Source of the DNA: Bacteroidetes bacterium SW_4_67_19
GTDB lineage: Bacteria; Bacteroidota; Rhodothermia; Rhodothermales; Salinibacteraceae
Length of the DNA stretch: 34,114 nucleotides
Assembly (NCBI GenBank): GCA_003023275.1
Contig: PXTX01000083.1
Coordinates: 1-34,114, forward strand
Direction: 5' to 3'
The translations under genes and the position numbers were made by a program. Position 1 is the stretch's first letter; each line of letters begins with the position of its first letter. A model generated the notes under the pieces. It was not told where the DNA came from and searched no databases. It saw only the letters and a program-made list of their open reading frames with translations. Below are positions 27,051-34,114 of the stretch, piece by piece.

Positions 27051-27885
27051 AGAACATCAGCTTCATGCAGAAGACCGACCCGCCGGCCTTGAGGAACTCG
27101 CCGGTTTCCAGTTCGACGGGCGTGAAGCCGGCGGCGGTGAGTTGTTCGAGGGCCACCTCGCAGCCGCGCTGGATGAGGACGTGCTCCCCGTCGGGGCAGT
27201 GCGCGTTGCAGGCCAGCTTTTCGCGCGCTTCGACGGCGGGCACTTCGATGGTGTGTTCGAAGAGGCGCTGGATGAGCGCCCGCCCGTCGTCGGTGAAGGC
27301 GCCGGGGTAGACGAGCGCGGTGTCTTCTTCGAGCGGGCAGAAGCAGGTGTCGAGGTGGTAGAAGTCGTCGTCGACCAGCTCCAGCAGCACCACCGGCGCG
27401 CCGGTCATTTCCGAAACCGCATCGTAGACGGCGGGGGCGGTGCGAACGCCGTGTCCGCCCCACAGCAGGCGCCGTCCCGGGTGCCAGATCGCGTCGCCCA
27501 TGCCTTCGAACGAGCCTTCGATGGCGTCGGACAGCTCACGCACGTCGTGGCCGTGCTCGCTGAAGAAGCCGGCGAAGTAGGGCACCTCTTCGCGGCGCTC
27601 CTCGGCGTGCATGCGGCCGAGGACGACGCCGCGTTGGTCGTTTTGCGGATCGTAGTAGGGAAGCGTCTGGTTGGCGCAGAAGACCATGTCGGGCAGGCCC
27701 GCCACGCCGTCGAGCAGGTGCACGTCCAGCCCCAGCGCGTCGTAGGTCTCGCGCACGGCCTGCCACTGGCGCAGCGCTTCGGTCTTGTCGACCGTGCCGG
27801 TCCGGCCTTCCATGTGCGGGTTGATGACGTACGCGACGTCGAAGTAGTCCGGCGTGGTCATCAGCACCCGACCGGGGCGCTCCAT
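27046..27885 (-). CDS. Dimethylarginine dimethylaminohydrolase-like amidinotransferase
   Basis: DMVFCANQ, FEGMGDAIW, DFYHLDTCFCPL, ACNAHCPDGEHVLIQRGC, GEFLKAGGSVFCMKL. Confidence 0.88.
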   Translation of the reverse strand: MERPGRVLMTTPDYFDVAYVINPHMEGRTGTVDKTEALRQWQAVRETYDALGLDVHLLDGVAGLPDMVFCANQTLPYYDPQNDQRGVVLGRMHAEERREEVPYFAGFFSEHGHDVRELSDAIEGSFEGMGDAIWHPGRRLLWGGHGVRTAPAVYDAVSEMTGAPVVLLELVDDDFYHLDTCFCPLEEDTALVYPGAFTDDGRALIQRLFEHTIEVPAVEAREKLACNAHCPDGEHVLIQRGCEVALEQLTAAGFTPVELETGEFLKAGGSVFCMKLMFW

Positions 27886-28039
27886 CGCCGGACGGTGGGT
27901 GAGGTCGAAGTCGAGCGCAGAAGGAGTGCGGTAGAGCACGGAGCGGGGGCGCGAGGCGGCAAGCGGAGAGAAGGCGAGACGGGAAAACAAGCGCTTCTCC
28001 GGGGCGCCTGTTCCCGTGCCGCGGCCACCGGTTTTGAGG

Positions 28040-29107
28040 TCACTGCGCGCCGTCGAGCGGGAGAGCGAACCCGACGCGGACGGCGTGATCTCCAGCCTCT
28101 TTAATGTCGAGGCTTTCGAGGATCTGGCGTTTTCGGGAAGAGCGCCGGTCGTTCGACCGGCCGGCCACGGAGGCGAGTCCGTCGAGCACCATTCGCAGGC
28201 GCGATGGGACGACATCATCGGCCCCCGACCGGCCGGCCGCGGAGACGAGTCCTTCGAGCACCTCGCGCAGGTCGGCGGGGGCGGCGCCGTCGCGCGTGTA
28301 GAGAAACACCTCGCCCTCGACTACGCGGTCGCTGACCGAGACGGCGCCGGCGGTATTGCGGACGACTTGCTGGACGCGCCGAGCGTTCGCGTCCTGTCCG
28401 CTCGGGCCGCCCGGCATGCCGCCCAGCACGCCGCGCGTCACGAACCACGTGCTCGCGCGTCCCCGCACCCGGTCGGCCAGACGCATGAGGCGGTCGCTGT
28501 CACCGGCGGAGTTCGTGCCCGCCTCCCGCCGGTCGAGCATCCGGCGCACGCCGGCGGAGGTGGAAAGCAGCATCAGTTCGTCGGCGGTGAGGGCGAACGC
28601 GTGGGAACGGCCTTCGCCGCCACGCGCAAGGCGGTAGAGCGTCGCTCCGCGATGGGTGGTCGTGTCAAAACGGCTGCTCCCCGGTTCGCCGGCGAGTTGC
28701 TTTCGGAGGCGGGCGCGCTCGAAGTCGGCGGCGACGACCAACTGCGGCGGTTCGTCGCCCTTCGGCGCTGCGAAGTACACCGTGCGCACGTCTTCGGCCG
28801 GGGTGAAACCGGCTGCTTCGAGAAAGCCCTTCAGGCGCTGGGCGCCCGTTTCATCGGAGGCGTTGCGCGTGGCGCGTGTGCTGTCGCGGTCGAAGAGGCC
28901 GCTTCGCCGGAGCGCCCGCGCGTCGACCACGGTCAGCAGGCGCGCTTCGGCGGGCAGCGCGGCGAGTGCGCTCTTGGCCTCGGCCCCGAGCGGAGCGGCC
29001 GTGTCCTCGGCGGGCGCGTCGTCGGCGGGCGTTTCGCAGCCGGCCGCGAGGACGGCGACGCAGAAAACGAGTGCAGCAGTGCGCAGGCGTTTCGAAGCGG
29101 GAAGCAT
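28040..29107 (-). CDS. Hypothetical lipoprotein
   Basis: MLPASKRLRTAALVFCVAVLAAGC lipobox; C-terminal 24-aa imperfect duplication. Confidence 0.7.
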   Translation of the reverse strand: MLPASKRLRTAALVFCVAVLAAGCETPADDAPAEDTAAPLGAEAKSALAALPAEARLLTVVDARALRRSGLFDRDSTRATRNASDETGAQRLKGFLEAAGFTPAEDVRTVYFAAPKGDEPPQLVVAADFERARLRKQLAGEPGSSRFDTTTHRGATLYRLARGGEGRSHAFALTADELMLLSTSAGVRRMLDRREAGTNSAGDSDRLMRLADRVRGRASTWFVTRGVLGGMPGGPSGQDANARRVQQVVRNTAGAVSVSDRVVEGEVFLYTRDGAAPADLREVLEGLVSAAGRSGADDVVPSRLRMVLDGLASVAGRSNDRRSSRKRQILESLDIKEAGDHAVRVGFALPLDGAQ

Positions 29108-29220
29108 GGAAGCAAGGGAAAGGAAGAGGAGCCGGCGTTTCTGGAAAGCCTCCTGCGGAAGAAAAGCGTCGAGCGTTACCGTTTGCCCGAGCAAAAGCAA
29201 TCCGGGAGCACGTCATCCGC

Positions 29221-29248
29221 ATCACGTATTACGCAACACGCATCATAC
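29221..29248. repeat. Heptamer array: ATCACGT ATTACGC AACACGC ATCATAC
   Basis: 4 in-phase 7-mers ending at the permease stop. Confidence 0.8.
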
Positions 29249-30177
29249 TAAAAGTCGCGGCGGCTGAACAGGAAGCCAGCGCTCAGGTAGAGCAGCGCGC
29301 CAACCGCAGCGGTGGAGGCGACCGCGTTCCACCGCGTGACCGGGTCGCCGTGCAGGAGCTGCGCGGCCACGCCGCCGTAGATCGGGGAGCGAAACGCCAG
29401 GATGATCGAGACGAAGATGACGCCGTAGGTCACGATCAGCGCCAGCGCGGGGCTTTCGGTCCACACCGTCAGCAGCGCCACCACGCCGTAGAGCACGGCG
29501 AACATGCCCACCAGCACGAGGATGGAGAAGAGAAACTTGGCGTTCCACACCCCGAGCTTGATCGACAAAATCAGCCAGACGGCGCCGAAGAGGTACGTCG
29601 CCAGCGTGAGCACCATCAAAAGCACGCCGAGGACGTGCCCGCTGAAGAGCTTTGCGCGGCTCATCGGCTTGGAGAGCAACAGGTCCACGTGTCCGCTTTC
29701 GACCATGCGCGCAAAGAGCGGCGCGGCCGAGAAGAGGCCCAGCAGAATGACGATCCAGTACGCCGCCTGCGAGACGACCGTCTGCGCCGCGACGGTGAAC
29801 TGCTCGAAGCTGAGCCCCAGCGCCCCCCTGCCGCTGCTTTGCTGCTGCGTGGGACGGCTGCGTGGACCGCTCATCTCGGGGTCCACCGTCGCCGTGTCGG
29901 TCGCCGCGGCGGCCGTATCAGCGAAGACGGACGTATCGGCGGGCGCGGCGTCGGCGCCGGGGGCAGGCCCCGCGGTGCTCGAAGCGGGCGCGCCGGAGGC
30001 GGCCACGTCGCTGCCGAAGAGGCGCAGCATCGAGATGCCGCCTTCGACCTCTTCGACGTTCATGAACAGCATCAGCACCACCCACACGAGCGTGCTCACG
30101 ACGAAAAGGCCGACGACGATCTTCTTGGCCCACAGCTCGCGGAACGTGAGGTACAGCAGGCCGCGGAGTTTGTGCAT
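29248..30177 (-). CDS. ABC-2 type transporter permease
   Basis: MHKLRGLLYLTFRELWAKKIVVGLFV; ...SAAPLFARMVESGHVDLLLSKPMSRAKLFSGHVLG; six TM-like segments; next to ATPase. Confidence 0.88.
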   Translation of the reverse strand: MHKLRGLLYLTFRELWAKKIVVGLFVVSTLVWVVLMLFMNVEEVEGGISMLRLFGSDVAASGAPASSTAGPAPGADAAPADTSVFADTAAAATDTATVDPEMSGPRSRPTQQQSSGRGALGLSFEQFTVAAQTVVSQAAYWIVILLGLFSAAPLFARMVESGHVDLLLSKPMSRAKLFSGHVLGVLLMVLTLATYLFGAVWLILSIKLGVWNAKFLFSILVLVGMFAVLYGVVALLTVWTESPALALIVTYGVIFVSIILAFRSPIYGGVAAQLLHGDPVTRWNAVASTAAVGALLYLSAGFLFSRRDF

Positions 30178-30184
30178 GTGTTGG

Positions 30185-30232
30185 GTGCGAGAGTGCGGGG
30201 GCGTGGGGGAGCGGGAGCGTTTGGGACGCTGG
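30185..30232. repeat. Octamer array: GTGCGAGA GTGCGGGG GCGTGGGG GAGCGGGA GCGTTTGG GACGCTGG
   Basis: 8-bp phase 5' of the permease start (C-rich on coding strand). Confidence 0.65.
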
Positions 30233-30243
30233 CGGGCTGAAAA

Positions 30244-30264
30244 ACCTTCAACTTTCAATCTTCA
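30244..30264. repeat. Heptamer array: ACCTTCA ACTTTCA ATCTTCA
   Basis: 3 in-phase 7-mers spanning the ABC ATPase stop codon. Confidence 0.8.
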
Positions 30265-31253
30265 ACTGTTTCCGAAACGACGTCGATGAAGTAGTCTTCG
30301 AGCGTCTGGCGCTTCGGCGTGATCGACTCCAGTTCGACGCCGCCGGAGCGCAGGCGGTCGATCACGTCGTTGAGGTGAGCACGGCTGTCGGCGCGCACGC
30401 GGTAGCGTTTCGTTTCGCCGGAAGACGCCTCGCCGTTGCTGCGGGTCGCTTCGACGGGCGAAAGCGCCTCGCCCGGGAACGCGTCGAGCAGGTCGGGCGG
30501 GACGGGGGTGGCGCGCAGGTCGTAGGTGTGCTCCTCTTGCGTGAGGTCGTCGATGGAGCCGGTGCGCACCAGCTCGCCGCCGTTGAGGATGGCCATGCGC
30601 GAGCAGACCTGTTCGACTTCGCTGAGGAGGTGGGAGTTCAGGAAGACAGTCGTGCCCTCGTCGCGCAGCTCCACCAGCAGGTCGCGGATCCGGCGGCGGC
30701 CCACCGGGTCCACGCCGTCGGTCGGCTCGTCGAGAAAGAGGAGCCGCGGGCGCGAGAGGAGCGCCTGCGCCAGCCCCGTGCGCTGGAGCATGCCCTTCGA
30801 GAAGGTCTCGATCTTCGCGTCCGCGGCGTCGGCCAGGTTCACCTTGTCCAGCAGCTCCGGGATGCGCTCCTTGCGCGCGGCGGGCGGCACGCCGCCGAGC
30901 GCGCCGTAGGTGTCGAGCATCCGGCGCGCGGTGAAGAAGCCCGGAAAGCGGTGGTTTTCCGGCAGATAGCCGACCGGCTCGCGCGCGTCGGGGTCGGCCG
31001 CGGCCGTGCCGAAGAGCCGCGCCTCGCCGCCGCTGGGGTGCACGATGCCCAGCAGGCTCTTGACGAGCGTCGTCTTGCCCGCCCCGTTGGGGCCGAGCAG
31101 GCCGAAGATCTCGCCGGGCGCCACCTCCAGCGAGACGCCCTTGAGCGCCTCGACGGTGCGCTTCTCGAGCAGGCCGCTGCGGTAGGTCTTGCGGAGGTTG
31201 CTCACAGCGACGGCGGGAGCATCAGCGGCGGCGGCGGGCACGTCGTCGGGCAT
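30255..31253 (-). CDS. ABC transporter ATP-binding protein
   Basis: GLLGPNGAGKTTLVKSL Walker A, FSKGMLQRTGLAQALLSRPRLLFLDEPTDGVDPVGRR. Confidence 0.97.
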   Translation of the reverse strand: MPDDVPAAAADAPAVAVSNLRKTYRSGLLEKRTVEALKGVSLEVAPGEIFGLLGPNGAGKTTLVKSLLGIVHPSGGEARLFGTAAADPDAREPVGYLPENHRFPGFFTARRMLDTYGALGGVPPAARKERIPELLDKVNLADAADAKIETFSKGMLQRTGLAQALLSRPRLLFLDEPTDGVDPVGRRRIRDLLVELRDEGTTVFLNSHLLSEVEQVCSRMAILNGGELVRTGSIDDLTQEEHTYDLRATPVPPDLLDAFPGEALSPVEATRSNGEASSGETKRYRVRADSRAHLNDVIDRLRSGGVELESITPKRQTLEDYFIDVVSETVED

Positions 31254-31323
31254 GGACTTCGCGGTGAGAGGCAGCGTTTGCGTTCGGGAGTACGCGCCAG
31301 ACGGAGAAATCGTTACGCCGGGA

Positions 31324-31380
31324 CCAATCGACATTCGTCATTCGGCCATCCGCCAATCGAACGTCGTCAATCGACATTCT
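31324..31380. repeat. Heptamer array: CCAATCG ACATTCG TCATTCG GCCATCCG CCAATCG AACGTCG TCAATCG ACATTCT
   Basis: 8 units, one of 8 bp; stop of the MscS remnant inside a unit. Confidence 0.85.
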
Positions 31381-31516
31381 CCGAGGGGCGTTTCGCGTCG
31401 GCGGCGCGCGGGTCGCGGGGGCGTTCGGGACGGTTTGCCGCGCCGTCGTCCTCTCGTGAGTAGAGCACGCGGCGCGGGAACGGGATTTCGACGCCCGCTT
31501 CCTCGAAGGCCTCCAT
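31367..31516 (-). pseudogene. C-terminal remnant of an MscS-type mechanosensitive channel
   Basis: MEAFEEAGVEIPFPRRVLYSREDD... resembles the MscS C-terminal GIEIPFPQR motif; ATG overlaps pgk TGA. Confidence 0.6.
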
Positions 31517-32739
31517 CAGCGTTCCGAGAGCGCCTCCACCCCCGGCAGCGTTTCGCCTTCGAGGAAGCCGAGCATCGCGCCGCCGCCGGTGGAGAGGTGG
31601 CTGATGCGGTCGGCGAAGCCCATCTGCGAGAGCGCCGCCGCCGAGTCGCCGCCGCCGGCCACGGTGTAGGCGCCCGCGTCGGTCGCTTCGGCCACGGCTT
31701 CGGCCACCGCGCGGGTGCCCTTCGCAAACGGCTCGGCTTCGAAGACGCCCATCGGCCCGTTCCAGGCGACCGTCTGGGCGTGGCGGATTTCTTCCTGGTA
31801 GCGCCCGGCCGTCTCGGGGCCGATGTCCACGCCCAGCAGGCCGCCGGGCACGTCGCCGTCAGTGATGTGGTGGTCGGCACTCGCGTCGAGGTCGTCGGCG
31901 ACGACGTGGTCGGTGGGAAGCAAAAGCCGGTCGCCGGCGTCGTCGAGCAGGCGCTCGGCATCGCCCGTGCGGTCGTCCTCGACGAGCGAGTCGCCCACGC
32001 CTCGGCCCTGGGCCTTCAGAAAGGTGTAGCTCATCGCCCCGCCGATCAGGAGCGTGTCGGCCACATCGAGCAGGCGTTCGATCACGCCGAGCTTGTCGGA
32101 GACCTTCGCCCCGCCGAGCGCGGCGACGAACGGGCGTTCGGGGGCGCCCGAGAGGAGCCGGCCGAGCGCGTCGAGTTCGCGCTCCACGAGGCGGCCCATC
32201 GCGGCGAGCTTGCCGTCGGACTGCATCACGCGGGCCGCGCCGACGGTGGAGGCGTGCGCGCGGTGCACCGCCCCGAAGGCGTCGCCGACGAACACGTCGC
32301 CCAGCGCGGCGAGCGCGGCGGCGAAGTCGTCGTCGTTGGCCTTTTCGCCGGGGTCGAAGCGCGTGTTTTCCAGCAGCACCACGCCGCCGTCGGTGAGCTG
32401 CTCGATGACGGCCTCGGCCTTGTTCCCGACGGTCTCTTCGCAGAAGTGCACCGGGCGTCCCAGCAGCTCCTCGAAGCGTTCGGCCACGGGACGCAGGCTC
32501 AGGTCCCCCTCGCGCTCGCCGCCGGGCCGGCCGAGGTGGCTCATCAACACGGCCTTCGCGCCGGTCTGGGTGATCGCTTCGATGGTCGGCAGCGCCGCGC
32601 GCAGGCGCAAATCGTCGCCCACGCGATGCTGCTCGCCGTCGCCCGCGTCTTCGAGCGGCACGTTGAAGTCCACGCGCACCAGCGCGCGCTTCCCTTCGGT
32701 GAGGGCGTCGGCAGGGAGGTCGTCGAGGGTGAGTTTCAT
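31516..32739 (-). CDS. pgk: Phosphoglycerate kinase
   Basis: RVDFNVPLEDA, LMSHLGRPGG, LENTRFDPGE, GGAKVSDKLGVIERLL, STGGGAMLGFLEGETLPGVEAL. Confidence 0.97.
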   Translation of the reverse strand: MKLTLDDLPADALTEGKRALVRVDFNVPLEDAGDGEQHRVGDDLRLRAALPTIEAITQTGAKAVLMSHLGRPGGEREGDLSLRPVAERFEELLGRPVHFCEETVGNKAEAVIEQLTDGGVVLLENTRFDPGEKANDDDFAAALAALGDVFVGDAFGAVHRAHASTVGAARVMQSDGKLAAMGRLVERELDALGRLLSGAPERPFVAALGGAKVSDKLGVIERLLDVADTLLIGGAMSYTFLKAQGRGVGDSLVEDDRTGDAERLLDDAGDRLLLPTDHVVADDLDASADHHITDGDVPGGLLGVDIGPETAGRYQEEIRHAQTVAWNGPMGVFEAEPFAKGTRAVAEAVAEATDAGAYTVAGGGDSAAALSQMGFADRISHLSTGGGAMLGFLEGETLPGVEALSER

Positions 32740-32749
32740 TTAGGCATGA

Positions 32750-32813
32750 AGGTTTGTAGGTATGGAGGTATGGACGTCCACACGTTCAAACGTCCACACA
32801 TTCAAACTCACGA
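32750..32813. repeat. Octamer array: AGGTTTGT AGGTATGG x2 ACGTCCAC ACGTTCAA ACGTCCAC ACATTCAA ACTCACGA
   Basis: 8 in-phase 8-mers filling the gap-pgk spacer and containing the gap stop. Confidence 0.85.
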
Positions 32814-33776
32814 AGCGAGCTTGCGAGCGAGGTCCACCATGCGGTTGGCGAAGCCCCACTCGTTGTCGTACCAGCCGAGGACTTTGACCTGGCGGCCCTG
32901 CGTCATCGTCGAGGGGGCGTCGAAGATGCAGGAGTGCGGGTTGTGCACGACGTCTGTCGAGACGATGGGCGTCTCGTTGTATTCGAGCACGCCGCTCATG
33001 GGGCCGTCGGCGTTTTCCCGGAAGGCGGCGTTCACCTCGTCGGCGCTGGCCTCCGTGCCCAGATCGACGACCAGGTCGGTGATCGAGCCGGCGGGGATGG
33101 GCACGCGCATGGCCATGCCGTCGAGCTTGCCGTCCAGTTCGGGCACGACCAGGCCGATGGCCTGCGCGGCGCCGGTGGAGGTCGGGATGATGCTTTCGGC
33201 AGCGGCGCGGGCGCGGCGCAGGTCCTTCGTGCCGGGGCCGTCGAGGATGTTCTGGCTGGCGGTGTAGGCGTGCACGGTCGTCATCACGCCGCTCTCGATG
33301 CCGAAGGCGTCGTTGAGGGTTTTCACCAGCGGGGCCAGCGAGTTGGTCGTGCAGCTTGCGTTGGAGACGATGTCTTCGTCCCCGCTCAGGTCGTCGTCGT
33401 TGACGCCCAGCACGAAGGTAGGCACGTCGTCGCTCTTGGCCGGGGCGCTGATGATGACCTTGTCCGCGCCGGCGTCGAGGTGGGCGCTGGCCTTCTCGCG
33501 CGTACGAAAGAGGCCCGTCGATTCGACCACCACGTCCGCGCCGAGGTCGCCCCACGGCAGGTTCGCGGGGTCTTTTTCGCTGAAGACGCGAAAGTCCTCA
33601 CCGTCGATGGTGATCGTGTCCTCGCCGGAGTAGGAGACGTCGCCGTCGTAGGTGCCCTGCGCGGTGTCGTACTGGAAGAGATGGAAGTCTTCGCCATTGC
33701 TTTCGCGTTCGAGAATGGAGCGCAGGACGAGGCGTCCGATGCGCCCGAAGCCGTTGATGCCGAGAGTGAGAGCCAT
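32808..33776 (-). CDS. gap: Glyceraldehyde-3-phosphate dehydrogenase, apparent small N-terminal deletion
   Basis: LGINGFGRIGRLVLRS, SNASCTTNSLAPLVK, GWYDNEWGFANRM; canonical VVAINDLxDxxTLA segment absent. Confidence 0.95.
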   Translation of the reverse strand: MALTLGINGFGRIGRLVLRSILERESNGEDFHLFQYDTAQGTYDGDVSYSGEDTITIDGEDFRVFSEKDPANLPWGDLGADVVVESTGLFRTREKASAHLDAGADKVIISAPAKSDDVPTFVLGVNDDDLSGDEDIVSNASCTTNSLAPLVKTLNDAFGIESGVMTTVHAYTASQNILDGPGTKDLRRARAAAESIIPTSTGAAQAIGLVVPELDGKLDGMAMRVPIPAGSITDLVVDLGTEASADEVNAAFRENADGPMSGVLEYNETPIVSTDVVHNPHSCIFDAPSTMTQGRQVKVLGWYDNEWGFANRMVDLARKLAS

Positions 33777-33781
33777 TGTCT

Positions 33782-33821
33782 GGGTACGGGGATGGGAGAG
33801 TGCGGGGTCCGAGGTTGGGGC
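33782..33821. repeat. Octamer-like array: GGGTACGG GGATGGGA GAGTGCGG GGTCCGAG GTTGGGGC
   Basis: 8-bp phase 5' of gap start. Confidence 0.5.
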
Positions 33822-33855
33822 CGCCGGCGTGCGTTGCGCGTTTCTTTCCAAGAAA

Positions 33856-33890
33856 GCTGAAGGCGGACGGCTGAAAGCCAACAGCTAAAA
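33856..33890. repeat. Heptamer array: GCTGAAG GCGGACG GCTGAAA GCCAACA GCTAAAA
   Basis: 5 in-phase 7-mers, same GCTGA core as 2035-2069 and 2512-2553. Confidence 0.75.
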
Positions 33891-34114
33891 ATGTAGCCGA
33901 TTCCGGGGCAGAATGAAACCGGCGCGGAGGCGCGAGGCCGTGCATTATTGGTAAAAACTTCGGAGAAGAAGCCAGCCCCGACCGGCGCGTGGCCGTCGAT
34001 GTGGGAAACGAACCCCCCCGGGCGCGTGTTGAGGATCGGTGCTTGATTCGTTGGAAGGGCTTTCGAAAAAACACGCCGCGCCCTTCGCTCAAGCAAATCA
34101 AAAAGCCAAGAACT

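Noticed and set aside
29248-29400. Internal deletion in the ABC-2 permease C-terminus
   Set aside because: The last TM region seems shorter than in remembered relatives, but I cannot define a missing motif confidently without an alignment.
31189-33267. 692-aa plus-strand ORF opposite pgk/gap (also 10198-11937, 16195-17847, 6350-8251)
   Set aside because: Antisense GC-frame artefacts with no recognisable domains; opposite strand carries conserved genes.

Overview
GC-rich bacterial chromosomal window. Gene content and order suggest a Bacteroidota/Rhodothermota (Salinibacter-like) genome; this is inference only. Mostly housekeeping and single-copy genes: argS, ftsX, hpt, tilS, mutL, cdsA, nadA, pgk, gap, an ABC exporter pair, a Na+/solute symporter and a DDAH-like amidinotransferase. 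Interspersed are accessory genes: a free-standing S23/four-helix-bundle protein, a REP-associated (Y1/RAYT) transposase, an HNH endonuclease, two Uma2-family genes and two PH-like membrane proteins. The strongest unexplained signal is intergenic. Many spacers contain short degenerate tandem arrays with a strict 7-bp period (families around CTATCAG, GCGTATT/ATCACGC, ACTTTCA/GTTGAAA, CAATCG/ATTCG) or an 8-bp period (C-rich on the coding strand). Heptamer arrays tend to sit at gene 3' ends and often contain the stop codon. C-rich octamer arrays tend to sit just 5' of start codons. The four-helix-bundle gene is bracketed by CTATCAG-family arrays in opposite orientations, like a small mobile cassette. 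A second signal is a REP-like palindrome inside the RAYT coding sequence, plus a related palindrome elsewhere. Third, several conserved genes (tilS, gap, a TIGR04283-like glycosyltransferase, the symporter, and an MscS remnant touching pgk) look internally deleted or truncated, which is either real erosion or assembly error. All calls come from reading the sequence and supplied ORFs; no database search was run.
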